DNA of 64,000 nucleotides, from assembly GCA_030374805.1 (NCBI GenBank), contig JARGSG010000223.1, positions 806,001-870,000 on the forward strand, in the 5' to 3' direction. Position numbers and translations under genes: made by a program. The first letter of the stretch is position 1, and every line of letters begins with the position of its first letter. Source of the DNA: Gracilaria gracilis (taxonomy: Eukaryota; Rhodophyta; Florideophyceae; Gracilariales; Gracilariaceae). The notes under the pieces were generated by a model. The model was not told the DNA's origin. It saw only the letters and a program-made list of their open reading frames with translations, and made no database searches. This document shows, piece after piece, positions 12,053-22,732 of the stretch.

Positions 12053-12754
12053 CTATGCCTTCCATTTTACTCTCTTCCTCCAAACCTTCATCATCGTCCA
12101 GCTGTCAAGTACTTGGATAGCATCCTTTCGGAAGATGGTGGCTGTGGAGAGGTGCTGTGGGTCGTGGAGGGTGGTGGGGGTGAAACCGATGTTGGTGACT
12201 CGGTGTGGGAAGAGGTTTGCTTGAAGTTTGAGACACTGGGAGGCGGAGGAGACGGCGTTGTGGAAGGCTGACTTGGAAAAGGAGGGGTCGTGGAGGAGAG
12301 AGATGAGTTCGTCTGCCTTGCGAGGGCCGAGGGTGGAAGCGATGAAAAAGATGTAGAGAACCATTCGTTCGAGGTGGGGGTTGTTGAGGAGAGGGAAGGA
12401 GAGGGGCGGTGGAGGAGGTGGGGAGGGGGAGAGGGAGCAAAGAGGAGTGCCTACGATATGGTAGGCGTCTTGGGTGTGGACGGAGAGGGAGAGCTGCTTC
12501 TGGTTGTAGGAGTCGTCGTCGGCGATGGGGACGTTATCGGAAGGGCGATTGAAGAGAGGAGGTGGGGGTGGTGGGGGGAGTTGGGGGGTGGACTTGTGAC
12601 GCTTTGTGTGTGGGGGGAAGTGAGGGACGTTGCCGCCGGGCGAGAGGAAACGCTTGTTGGCGGTGAGACGGTTGGGGCATCTCCTGTGGTGCCTTTGAAA
12701 TGCGGGGATGGTGCGAGCGAAGAAGGAGCAGCCTTCAAAGAAGCAATTAGGCAT
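12053..12754 (-). CDS. C2HC zinc-finger, Pro-rich protein in T1 (possible KDZ/Plavaka-type N-terminus)
   Basis: I start it at 12754 because MPNC begins a clean zinc finger: C4, C9, H22, C26 (CX4CX12HX3C, MPNCFFEGC...FQRHHRRC). Upstream in-frame residues look non-coding. Low-complexity Pro runs follow (residues ~60-70 and ~110-120), then a helical part with ADELISLLHDPSFSKSAFH and ATIFRKDAIQVLDSW. The zinc finger followed by such a segment reminds me of the N-terminal region of fungal Plavaka (KDZ superfamily) transposases, but the catalytic part is absent. In the neighbouring frame an Asp/Glu-rich tail of 27 residues runs to about 12020, which suggests a recent frameshift near 12105. 233 residues as annotated. 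Confidence 0.5.
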   Translation of the reverse strand: MPNCFFEGCSFFARTIPAFQRHHRRCPNRLTANKRFLSPGGNVPHFPPHTKRHKSTPQLPPPPPPPLFNRPSDNVPIADDDSYNQKQLSLSVHTQDAYHIVGTPLCSLSPSPPPPPPLSFPLLNNPHLERMVLYIFFIASTLGPRKADELISLLHDPSFSKSAFHNAVSSASQCLKLQANLFPHRVTNIGFTPTTLHDPQHLSTATIFRKDAIQVLDSWTMMKVWRKRVKWKA

Positions 12755-13059
12755 GGCGGGGAGCGGTGTGGGGTGTTGGGAGAGAGGGGCGTACGTAGTG
12801 GTGGGGAGCGTAATATGGCGCACGGAGGGTGGGAAGGAGTGATGGGGGAGGTGGCACGTGATGCGAAGGCGTTTCAAAAGTGATAGAATAAACGGCCGAT
12901 ATTTGATATGAGAGTTGTTGAATAGATGTGCTGTATCTCTATAGAGAGTTCCTATTTGAAGGGTTTGTATTCTTCTCATCGTATTCCATAAGTAGCTATC
13001 TATATATATATATACCTATTCGCCGCCGTATAGTTCTAAATATATGCCACTTACACACT

Positions 13060-13290
13060 TACATTGGGTTTGGAAACCAGCATGAACGGAAGTAACATGC
13101 TAGTTTTTCTTCCATCCAAACTAGCAATGATGGAAATATTCATGAATGATTCTTTCCACGCAAACTAGCACAAGTAAAAGTGTGGAAATATTTTCGGAAA
13201 TTGAGGACATCCAAATTTGGATAAATTCACCGGTTTTTCGATCGTTTTAATTCGGTCATTTTTGACACCAAAACTAGCATTCCGATAACA
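13060..13290 (-). repeat. T1 right subterminal repeat
   Basis: Read from the outer end on the minus strand, it holds the end TGTTATCGGAAT followed by repeated GCTAGTTT units near 13278, 13167, 13124 and 13100. The left and right ends share only the terminal ~17 bases and this repeated motif. That is common for elements with short TIRs and multiple subterminal binding sites. Confidence 0.55.
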
Positions 13291-13294
13291 CCGA

Positions 13295-13540
13295 CGTACG
13301 GGTGCTGAAAAACCAGTCTCGAATGTGGCAGCAAGTCAATCCGATTTTCTGTTGTTGTGATATCCCCAAGAGATCCGTCCCACATTGGGGTGTACTTACG
13401 CAACATTTCGCGTAAATTATGACAATGAAACTCCGGCGTGTGGCCGAGTTCTACCTCTTCCAACTCTTTTACAGGGTAGAGATTGTCGTAACTCGTGGGG
13501 GATGGCCTTCTTTTCCGAATCGTTCTTGCATTCAACCTCC
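13295..13540 (-). other. G3 reverse transcriptase, upstream edge (fossil)
   Basis: Minus strand reads LREMLRKYTPMWDG then NRIDLLPHSRLVFQHPY. This is the stretch that precedes the reverse transcriptase fingers in Ty3/gypsy elements, where LLPxxxPV.Q.PYR is typical. It meets the right end of T1 at 13294, so this part and the part at 9137 flank the T1 insertion. Confidence 0.75.
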
Positions 13541-14400
13541 TTGGAAGGGGAGAAAACTTCTTCCTTCCCCCCTAGGTGAAACTTAATCCATTGGCATTGC
13601 AGGTTGAATAATTCCCATTACTTCGGCGTCGGACACCTTTGTAGGGATTAATGCCGTAGGGTGTGGAAGCACAGTACCAACGACTTGGGTTTTCACCAGG
13701 TACTAGAACTTTTTGCCAAAGTTGGCATTCAAAACCTGAGAAGGATGCCCATCAGATATCTGGACGACCCCGCTTGCCAGGTCCAGCTGATATTTCTCTT
13801 ATAAAGAGGTGAGTGGTTGAACAACTCTTAGACCAAGTAGTGCAGCTGTGAAGTCCACCATCACTTGGGATTCCGGTGGGATTGCCACCGACCGTGCAAC
13901 ACGTAGCTTTGGCAACTTTTTCGGATGTGGCGATCCCTGTAGGGGGCTAGAAATGGTACCAATTTGGATGAGCAACGCCTAAGCGGGCTACAAACAATCC
14001 ATACTACCGAACCATCCTCCAGTTTTACTTCACGCCAGCGCGGGCGTTTTTCTTCGGCCTATCGATAACGAAAGTCACATACCTAAATAAGGGAGGCAGC
14101 TAGTGTTTTACAGACGATGAACTCGAGCTTTAAAACACAGTTTTTGATTCCCATGACGAGTGAAACCATACCTGCAGTTTTCAGACGTTTACTGCTAGCG
14201 TCAGCTACGCCCATAACGGGTCCATGAAGAACATGGTCACGCAGTCCCGGCGGTAACCACGATTCAACAATGAAATTGGAGCCAGCACTTCTATCAAGAA
14301 TATACAGATGACGCACCATTCACTTGGTGGATAGACAAAGGTTTGCGATAACCTTGTAGTTTCGCTTGGCTATCACCATGACTTGATCAGGGATTCTGTT
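13541..14400 (-). other. G3 protease region (fossil)
   Basis: Minus strand near 14280-14319 reads YILDRSAGSNFIVESWLPPG. It resembles the D(T/S)GAxxNxI active-site stretch of retropepsins, followed further down by RDHVLHGPVMGVADAS. No other domain was recognised between here and the reverse transcriptase edge. Confidence 0.5.
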
Positions 14401-16690
14401 GTTCTTATACCGCATCCACAGGCGACGGAACACACCAATAGGGATAGAGTCCACGTCTGGGGTAGTCAAGGATTTCCTCGAAAAGATTTTGATGTGGGAG
14501 CGAGGCTGTGACGCCTCGGGCGCTTTTACACTCGACTAGGGCACCTCTCCAATAGAAAATCTTCCACTCAGCGTCCCTGGGTGCTATCCGTTCTAACGGA
14601 AACGGCGCGGTGCACGGCGGCCGCCGACGTGGCAGTCGGTGGAACAGTGACAGAGCTATCTGCGGCTGCGAGTAGGACAGCATTAGTGGACTGAGCCGAC
14701 GAAGCAGAGATCCTAGAAGAACCCGATTGTTGCAACACCACAGCATTAGCTGGCGAAATTTACGTGGAAACTTGCTCTTTGCACGCAGATAGGCGGTCGC
14801 AGGTACGGATGCCTGTTCTTGCGGGATGTGGGCTTCGTAGCTAACTACAATCTCGGACATTTCCGTAAAAGTGAAAGAACGTGTTCGCGACACATGCCCG
14901 TGGGTGTATCACAGGTGACAGATAAATCTAAAAGCAGTCTCGGGCATCTGGTTGTCTTGGAATTTTACTATGCGTGCGTCCATCCATCCAGGCCTCTGGT
15001 AGCGAATAACAGTGGCGCCTGGGACCTGGGGTCTGCGTATGCGAGGACAATCTTCGTACAGCAGATGAATACCTGTTTCAAAAGAGGCAGCCGTGGTGGA
15101 CAGGAGCTCCGTACTTGCAACAGAAACCAGTTCACCCTGTGTAAAGTGGAAGGTATCGACCTCTTGACGAGAGTGCTTTTGCGACAGCAGTGAAATTGAC
15201 GACGGAGAGCCTTCTGGTTGTAAGGCCTTTGACTTGCTATGGCTACCGGTGCGAGCGCGAAGCGCATCTCTTTCCGACTTTGAATATTGCACTAGCTCGA
15301 GGTAAATTACTCTTTCCGTATTCTCACGACTTTGGGCGACCAGAGTGCGAATAACCAGGTCCATCCCATCGATAATAATTGTGCAACGCTCTCAAGCGGT
15401 GTAAATGTTACCACATTGGTGGCAAGCTTTGTTCATTATGACTGAAAATTCAATCTTTTTCTCTTTCGGGCGTTGTTTCATATACCGTAACGCGAAGATA
15501 CCTTCCTGAACAGCAATATCGCTCGCGTAAGAACGGCGTAGATAGTGAACTGTTTCGGGCCAAAAGGTGACCCCTCCCTTAGAGGCACGAGATGAACCTC
15601 TGACAGAGTTGTATTGATATTCAGCCAATCCACCTAAAAAATACGGTTAAGCAACGTATGCCTGTCCCTCACTCATCCTTCGGATGTCGGCTTCCACAAA
15701 AATGCATGACAAAAAGTCCAGCACCATAATTGGTTCTTCTCCAGTAATGTACTGGTTACGGAACGATAAAGTCATTCTTTTGATGCAGTCTTTCACCTTC
15801 CAAGTGCCACGGGGTGTACGATCCGAGCCGCACTCCCCCTAACGGTACAACCGGTACGATAAATGCTTCTTGTATAAAGAATTAGTAGGCTTCAGTTCCC
15901 TCAAACCAGAGTACTTTCTTCCCTTCTTTCGGGCCCAAACCTCACCTTGAGTGGCCATAGAACAGCGCAAGTGCGACGAGCGAGCACGACGGTGTCGGTT
16001 AGCGTCCGTAGACGAGTTTGAAGACGAAGAATCCACCGAGTGGCGAGAATTCACAGATGTCTGGGACGAATCATAGTCTGCGTCATTGTGAACTTTTCTG
16101 TCGGAGTAAACCTTTGCACGATCACGATGATTTGCGCAATTGGATACCACAGGTTGTGTGTCAGAGACGTTCTCTCTACCTCTAATGTTGTCTTCCAACG
16201 TCCCAAGACGGACTAGACCCCATTTCACTTCGAACCAACTTTTTCAACCAAACCTGGGTAGCTACGTAGGACCTCCAATAGATAGTTTACATCGGTTCGT
16301 AGTACACGTAGATCTTCAGATACACCTCCAACGAGATCAGCATCAATCTTTATGGGGAGTGTATCGACCTCGATGACGAGTGCAGAATGAGAGCTTTCCA
16401 GCACAGAAATCTGGGCATTTAGAGTATACAAATTCACCTGTAACTGGCCAACGAGCCCATCATTACCTGCAACAGCAGTGTCTGGTGTATTTATCGGAGC
16501 ACCAGAGAACTCCGCCACAGGAGGCAACGAAGACTTTGATGACGGCTTCCAGCTTCCGGGTTTTTTTCTCGATACCTTCGGAATTTCCGGCGACAGACCG
16601 CGCGCCGCGGGGTACGTCAGCACCCGCAAAACGGGATTTGAACGGGCCAGCACTACGGTTTCAAGATTGATTTCCTGAGCCCATCGTTAT
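14400..16690 (-). other. G3 gag region (fossil)
   Basis: Minus strand. The N-terminal part (about 16225-16690) has a Pro/Ser-rich head and a heptad-like segment (QLQVNLYTLNAQISVLESSHS). A Ser/Asn-rich middle follows (around 16000). The stretch 15392-15628 contains VTFWPETVHYLRRSYASDI and a CHQCGN. The stretch 14909-15364 contains GMDLVIRTLVAQSREN and YLELVQYSKSERDALRAR. The last two fit the C-terminal half of Ty3/gypsy gag capsid domains. Broken in several places. Confidence 0.6.
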
Positions 16691-16980
16691 CCGAGAGTGA
16701 AAAGAACCAGAAACCGAGGACAATCAGTAGAAACAACCAAATAGAATAACCTCAAATGAGTGATTCGAGCTCAACAGACTTAAGCAATAATCCAATATGG
16801 GACAGCAACACGATCACTCGGTTACAGTCCAAACGAATTCTCCAGGCTCATAGAGCCTAGAGTTAGGGAAAATCCGCTGGCAGTTTCGGTGTTCCAAGCA
16901 GAATCTTCAACGCGGATTGGTCCATTGGCAGTACCGGATATCCGTGTAAGATCAACGACTTCTAAGTCAAGAGACCGGTT

Positions 16981-17797
16981 TGTAGTGCAAACCTAGACGG
17001 GAAAATCACACGAAGACGATCGGTGTCTTCCTCCCAGGTGGGGTAGCTGAGCAAAAACAGCCCCTCGCGGGATAAGTGCGTTACACAGGTGTAAGACCGA
17101 GACCCACCGCCTCGACGAGCGAAAAATTCTAGCAGGGAGCCGAGGAGTCGGGATTGGAGAGGTAGACTGTGAGATGGATCGATAAAGTCACCCAAGGTAA
17201 ATGATCCTCACAAGAGTGATACCGTGGACCGCAGCATGCGAGCAGGTAAGAAAAAGGGTGCGAGGGCAAACGAGCAACACCGGTAATTGGGGGGATCGAC
17301 ACCTGTTAAACAGTGACAAAATCAGTACAGAAACACTGGGTACACACACAATATGGGCAGTGAGTCGTGCTGCTGCTGGCTTCTCGAGGTGGATGACTAG
17401 TCCTACTCAAGAAGCCGACTCTCCGCAAGGATGATATCGTGCACCAGGCGTTCCTGAATCAAAGCCGAACACTCACTGGTTCTTGTCTACTTTACCAGAA
17501 GTGCCCGAGCTCACAAATCTAAGTAGTGGTGGTTGGCAGTCCTGCACAGTAGTGTAATAACTAAATAAATAAATGGAAAGATAGAAGTAATCTAATGAAT
17601 TCCCAAGAAGGGCGGCCTGCACACGTACACTTATATTATCCTACTCACTGCCATGGCACTTAATCCCAATAGCAATTGGGATCCTTTCACAATGAACTAT
17701 GGGTTGAGAAACAAGTCATAATTCCGGTCCATGAGGTGTAGCTTCTTCATGTCCGTATTACTCGCATCCGCGTTGAGCTCCACAAGAATGCGATGCA
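16981..17797 (-). repeat. 5' LTR of G3
   Basis: Partner of 1874-2661 in the same orientation. Read on the minus strand it starts TGCATCGC and ends TTTGCACTACA, giving TG...CA ends. The terminal ~55 bases also match the G4 LTR end at 20490-20543 and, more weakly, the start of the repeat at 25379. A clear primer-binding site next to it was not identified. Confidence 0.7.
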
Positions 17798-17899
17798 CTT
17801 CATTCAATCCGACCGTGGTCTTGCAAATTGTTTCGCGAACAGATCCCAAAGAGGTTTTCACCCAGCTTTCTGATCGTCATGCGACAAGTATAGATTTGT

Positions 17900-20030
17900 C
17901 TTTTAGAAGGTTGTGCATTTTCAAGCCCACCTCATAAGTAGCAGAGTCAGTACCGAGGACTACAAGAACACCTCTAAAACGGAAGAAACCTACAAGCAAG
18001 TGGTTTTTTGAATACTATTCGGACCCAGTCTTACTGGTTGTTATCATTCCCCTCATTCGAAGGCTGTACACCTCCAAGGCGTTGCGCAAGGGCTTCCCGC
18101 ATTGTGGCCAAGTCGCCAGTCATGGTACCCGGGCTCAGCGCAATCTTTCTGAGGAACTGTGTGATCACAGCGCAGGGATTCTCATTCTTCTGGAAAGCTT
18201 TTCCGGCAGCCACTGTGGAGGCCGGTGTGGCCGAAACTGACGCTGAAATTTCAGCAGCGGGCTCAGACCTCTGTGGAACAGGCTTTTCATCCTCCGGGAA
18301 AGCTCCGAAAACCATCGTGTTTTCATCACCACCCGTAGCGTCCGATTTATTGTCCGACATGGGCTAGCTTTCTTCGCTCGAGTGATAGTAATCGTCTGAA
18401 TCGCCAAACCGAATCTGCTGACCGATCGCAATCCCTCTCGGAGCATTCCGGAATGCGGCCGCTTTGGTAGCGGGAATCTCTCGTTGTTCCTTTGGATCTA
18501 AGTAGATGAAGTCTCCCACCAAGGCGGTATTGAGCCCATGCGTGGAGCATGCCTCCCACCACCGGTGAGCCGTTCATTCTTTCCGATTGGAACCGTTTTC
18601 CAGTCAATACTGTCGATGTAATCTAGGAGTTCGAGAACGTCTTCGGCGTTAGCCTGACCCGCAAGAGGCGTTGCGGGATCCAGCTGACGGATACTGGCCC
18701 GCACGCGCGGAGTTCGGAACCACAGTCGGTTATGGTCGTAGGCCTCGCTGAGTGTTTTGGTCGCAGTGCGGACAGCCTATTCGGTAACTACCACCGATCA
18801 AAGCCCGCTACGCAAATCCGTAAGAAGTTATGACCCTAAATAGGGGAAGACCAGAAATAACTCGATATAGCACCCCCGGCATGCCTCAAGCTGAGCCCAC
18901 CACGACGGCAGAGAGCCATACCAAAATCGTCGGTGAGCGAAAGCAATGCGCTCCACTTCCACGTTTGGATACGAAATGAAGCATTCGAACCGGAAACAGC
19001 AATGACGCTCAACCCGAATGAATTACTGGAGGAATGAGTATCGGTAACGACGTATTAGGTAACGAAATTCCCAAATGATTGGTTTTCGCCAACACAGAGC
19101 TTCTTGTTAGACAGCCTGGAATCCTCGCGAAGCGAAATTATCTACAGTGAAAGCCATTCAAAATAGCTCATCGCCCGGCGGGTGCGGTACTGCTCGATAT
19201 CGAACCTCATCTCTTGTGGAATGAGGAATTCGAACGGATTCTGATTTTGTCATTGGTATTCCATCCGCATTTGCACGGCATGAGCTTGAGGTCGGGACTC
19301 ACCTACATATCGAAAGACCTGGTGTGCAGGAACGGCTACGTACCGGCGCCAATCCCAAGAAGTGGTGACAACAGCCAGCAGGTTTTTTGGGAGATGCTTT
19401 CGGCCATGCAAGTACTGAGAAATCAGCTCTTTTTCGAACATTGAGATCGGGGGGATCCGAGGCGCAAGCAGGAGGGGCATCGCTTGTTGCCGATTGTTCG
19501 CATTGAACTCGGCAAGGGTGCCTTAAGAAGGCCAAGTGCCACCCGCCCCGGAGCTGGTGGACGCCCCCAATTGTGAAGGAATCTCCGTCATCCCGGACGG
19601 TTTCCTCTGGCTTGCACCAGTCTGTTGCCCGACTTGCGGTAAAGGCACGGAACGTATTCCGGTGAGTCCCGTGGTGGAGAGTTGTTGGCTGCCACTCATG
19701 GTGAGATTGGCGACAAAAGTCGGAGGAGGAAGGTCGTTGGTAACCAAGGTTTCGGGAGAAAGCATTGGAGTGATGCAACTACGAGTGCAGGAGTGCGCGC
19801 TGGTTGCCGAAGAGAATTTTCTGGCGAGCTGGAAGAGGGCGTGCTTCTATCATCCACGGTTGCCGCCGTCGCTTATCTCTTGGATGTGATACTTCCGCCC
19901 AATAAGAAGGACGTGTGGTGCAGCGCCCTCTGGGTGAAGCTTTCAAGTACTTCATCATATTCTGACAAGTCGTTCGATCGCTCTTAGTAGGAGTATATGA
20001 ATAGTAACAATCTCTCCAGGGGAAAGGACA
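17900..20030 (-). other. Antisense accessory gene X, copy X2, in G4 (fossil)
   Basis: On the minus strand this stretch carries pieces similar to X1 in G3. MFEKELISQYLHGR and DWRRYVAV pair with MVQNDSLIEQYADG and DWRTKVAV. YDHNRLWFRTPRVRASI pairs with YDQFRLWYLLPRV. CAVITQFLRKIALSPG pairs with CAAIICQFLGELEVYASG. The order of these blocks is the same in both copies, so they are relatives of one gene of roughly 500-600 codons. I do not recognise the family. Transcription would run against that of G4. It is broken in several places. Confidence 0.5.
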
Positions 20031-20043
20031 CGAGGATTACGGA

Positions 20044-20543
20044 TGAGTCAGGAGGTTGGGCGCGTATACGTAGAACGGGCGCCACGGCGCTTGGGGAATT
20101 TGCACTGGACGTGGGCCGAATTGAGCTATTTTATTTATTTAGCGGTGACGCGAGCTGACTACTTAACTCGGCGGCGACCTTCCCGCCTTGCGGAGTATAC
20201 TTCCCCCAACCAGGGTTGGCTCTAGACTTCTCCGCCTTCGGCAGTCATAGATTCCCTCCAGGGAAGAGGCTCTTTAGCTTACAGGTCGTCTATCCTCCCT
20301 GCGTCCTCTAAAGAAACCCAACTGTGGAAGTTTTTACGGCTGTGTGTCGCGTTAGATCCTGTACAAGAATAACCCCGGTTTTTACCGTTGCTTTTGCCTC
20401 TTTTCCGTTTTCATTCTCTCCGTTGCCGCCTACACCAGACTTTTCGTGCTTTGCCGGAGAAGTTCTGTCTGCTGGCTGCCCTCCTAGAGAGGAAGATCTC
20501 GGATTTCTTCGTGGTTTCTTTCCACCTCTGACGTTGCACTACA
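20044..20543 (+). repeat. 3' LTR of G4 (start approximate)
   Basis: The last ~60 bases line up with the end of the G3 LTR read on the minus strand (shared GAGGAAGA, TCTTCGTG and the terminal TTGCACTACA). A shared TTTATTTATTTAG lies near 20130 and in the G3 LTR. A purine-rich run (AGGGGAAAGGACACGAGGA) sits just before the proposed start TG at 20044 and would serve as the polypurine tract. The end is well supported; the start is an estimate. Confidence 0.5.
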
Positions 20544-20599
20544 TCCTACCAAAGAACAAAAAGGATTGTCTATTGTATTCGTAGAATTCGGATTAGTAG

Positions 20600-21620
20600 A
20601 AAGGTCAGTAGCTTCTTCTAGGTATGGATGTGATAGAACTTTTGGTATCATCAATACCCACGACGAAGCATAGAAAGTATCTCAAGTTTGAACTGGTTTT
20701 CATTATCTGCAAGGATGAAATTCCCGGTCGCAAATATTCGGTCATACATAAGTTCAAAACCAGGAAAACCACAACCTCTTTGTCTTTTTCTTTTGATGAA
20801 TTCGTTGAGCTGCTCTGCTCTCCTGGTTTATGCAATCCACTTTCCGCACGAGGCAGTAAATGACTCAATATCGCAACAGATTTTGAAACAACATATGCAT
20901 ATAGTCCAAGTACAAGTCTAAAAGACACATTTATGTCAGTTTCAGTCCTGGATTATGTCAAAGCTGTAGTCGTTAGATCCGATGTTCACGCAAAGAGATG
21001 CATACTAGAAAATGCAAGATTACCTACCGGGGGAACTACTGGATTGGGCTGTTGGGACTCTAAATATCACATCCGGAGAAGAATGCAAGTAGGTACTGAA
21101 CTCCAGGAGAGACTTGGGTCCCAAGTGGGAGTCGTTTGCTGACAGGTTGGAGCAGAACAGATGGGCGTATATTTCATGGTTCCAAAACCATCTTTGCACT
21201 ATGCCTTTGGTGAAAAGGCCCCGAGCCAATATCTTCGACACAAACCCAAATGAAGCATATCATAATAAGATCAAATCTCTTGCAGAATTGGCCGTCAGAA
21301 AGGGGCGAAAACTCCAAATTCTTAATGCCCTCAAACTTTTACAAGAATTAGATTACAACGACGCACAAAATGTAAGCAAGAACTGTCCTTAGAAGATTCC
21401 CGGATACTTTCCACACCAGAATGGAAACGAACTCAAGCCATGGCTCGGGAAATAAATTTTGTTGAGGTGATTGGAATTGATGACAGGACAGTTCCCGCAA
21501 GCCAACCAACGAATGCGAAAAAGAATTCGAAGACCACCGGAACGAGAAGCAGAAGTCTTAAGTCAAATAAAACAATTGAATTATTAAAATCAAGAATTGG
21601 AAAGCTTTAGAGCATGATTA
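20600..21620 (+). pseudogene. Degenerate transposase-like relic, perhaps MULE-type
   Basis: Plus-strand fragments in several frames: EIPGRKYSVIHKFKTRK (about 20720), IATDFETTYAYSPSTSL (about 20870), YLPGELLDWAVGTLNITSGE (about 21020), and an open stretch 21114-21392 with KWESFADRLEQNRWAYISWF and FDTNPNEAYHNKIKSLA. A TDFE motif and a TNxxEAxxNxIK-like motif before a helical end fit the layout of MULE transposases, but each match is weak. At least two stops and two frame changes interrupt it. No terminal inverted repeats were found. Confidence 0.3.
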
Positions 21621-22680
21621 AGAAAATACTGGAACAGTAGACTGTAGAATAGTAACTTGGATTTATAGATTTTGCATCAATAAACGCAAAAGTAAAAACT
21701 TGGAGTACCATCCAGCCAGTTCGGATAAAAGAATGAATGGGTTTCGATTTACCTCTTCATAGCGTAGCAAGTGTTCAGATCTGCTTCATTACAAAATGGT
21801 TTTAAAAATATATACATATAAGTTGAAATGAACATATATAAAAATGCGTCAGAATCACATATGTGTAAGTAGCTCAGAATATAAAATGATATATATATGT
21901 ATAAGAAGCGACAAAATATATATTTTTAGTTCAAGCCAACAGAAATATTTCGTTTGTATTTCATGCGACATCTCTTACTACTTAATGGTTAAAGACCGCC
22001 TTTAATACGTTCAATACACGAGCAGAATATGGGCATGTTTGGAGGTGTTGTATTTGAATAATACTTTACCTTCCTTTACTGGCGAAAGATATTTTTCCTG
22101 GGAGCGAGATTTGGGGCACTAATCTTGGTTATGAATGACTTCATTGCAATTGAAAAACATTAACCGTTAAATCAAAGGCACCTAAATATTTAGAATCTCT
22201 TATGATCAGCTTTTGTCGCAAATTCTCTTTTTGCGAACATTTTATCTTCTACAGAGCCTCCTTTTTACGTTTGAGGATCAGGTAATATATTTTTATACAT
22301 GATACAAACAAAATACGTAACTTCACAGGTCAGAGAAGACGAAGAATAATTCAAATATGATAAGTAGTGGTCTAATGCACGTTCTTCTACAAGATGATTT
22401 GCGATGCATCTAAATCGCGAGTTGCAACGTATTAGATAAACCTTTAGTAACATCGCAGTGTAAATTCGTAAATTAAGTTGGGTAAAGTTTTGAAATGATT
22501 GGAACTTCTGTAGAGCAAAAAAATTAATTGATTCTAATTCGTGAAATAGAAACAAGAATAACTCGTTAAAAATCCCATTTTTTGGTTGATGTGCTCGAAC
22601 TTTTGCAGAACTGCAGTTAATATTTCGGTATTTTATTTGAAAGTTTAGATACTACGTAGATTCGTAAAAGTGAATAGTTT
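21621..22680. other. AT-rich stretch without recognisable genes
   Basis: Long A/T runs and short ATATAT repeats (for example 21800-21930). A minus-strand frame at 22265-22555 is open for 96 codons but has the skewed composition of AT-rich non-coding DNA. I see no domain. Confidence 0.5.
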
Positions 22681-22732
22681 CTTCGGCCTTGCCTCTCCAC
22701 AGATTTCGTATCCATCCTAGTTTCTCACCACC

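Larger units (their letters stand above)
9138..13294. mobile_element. TIR DNA transposon T1 carrying a ketopantoate-reductase-like gene
   Basis: The ends are inverted: TGTTCTCCGAATACCAG from 9144 and, read on the minus strand from 13290, TGTTATCGGAATGCTAG. CGTA lies on both sides (9134-9137 and 13295-13298), so it may be a target duplication, though its length is not settled. Both subterminal regions carry several copies of GCTAGTTT or close variants. The bases outside read as adjacent parts of the G3 reverse transcriptase gene, so the whole 4.15 kb is one insertion. Contents: coiled-coil protein gene (minus), ketopantoate-reductase-like gene (plus), zinc-finger protein gene (minus). No complete transposase is present. 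The zinc-finger protein is faintly reminiscent of the N-terminus of Plavaka/KDZ transposases. Confidence 0.65.
1874..17797 (-). mobile_element. Ty3/gypsy element G3, old, nested in G4
   Basis: Minus-strand LTR retrotransposon with LTRs at 16981-17797 (5') and 1874-2661 (3'), about 80% alike by eye, so an old insertion. In element order it holds a leader, gag, protease, reverse transcriptase (split by T1), RNase H, integrase, an unrecognised tail, an antisense gene X1 and the 3' LTR. Without T1 its length is about 11.8 kb. It belongs to the same lineage as G4, judged from the integrase tail, the LTR ends and gene X. It is inserted into G4. It carries many breaks. Confidence 0.7.
17798..20543 (+). 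mobile_element. Ty3/gypsy element G4, right part (antisense gene X2 and 3' LTR)
   Basis: I read this as the continuation of G4 beyond the inserted G3. It holds an antisense copy of gene X (X2) and ends in an LTR whose last bases, TTGCACTACA, are the same as the end of the G3 5' LTR read on the minus strand. The order integrase, tail, antisense X, LTR repeats the order seen in G3. The join is inferred from this shared order; no target duplication of G3 is visible, as expected for an old insertion. Broken in many places. Confidence 0.5.

Noticed and set aside
12290-12883. 197-codon plus-strand Gly/Glu-rich frame
   Set aside because: Shadow of the minus-strand zinc-finger gene, which has a clean C2HC pattern.
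9144-13290. Reading the segment as a host gene island between two separate MITEs
   Set aside because: The sequences outside both ends are neighbouring parts of the same reverse transcriptase gene, so the whole segment is a single insertion.
1874-17797. The ~0.8-kb direct repeats as a simple segmental duplication carrying the end of gene X
   Set aside because: TG/CA ends, an adjacent purine tract at 2662-2679 and the shared end TTGCACTACA with 20543 fit LTRs better. The conserved 35-codon stretch in both repeats does not need to be coding.
21790-21930. ATATAT-rich stretch as a centromere or origin signal
   Set aside because: Short, irregular simple repeats only; nothing specific to either function.
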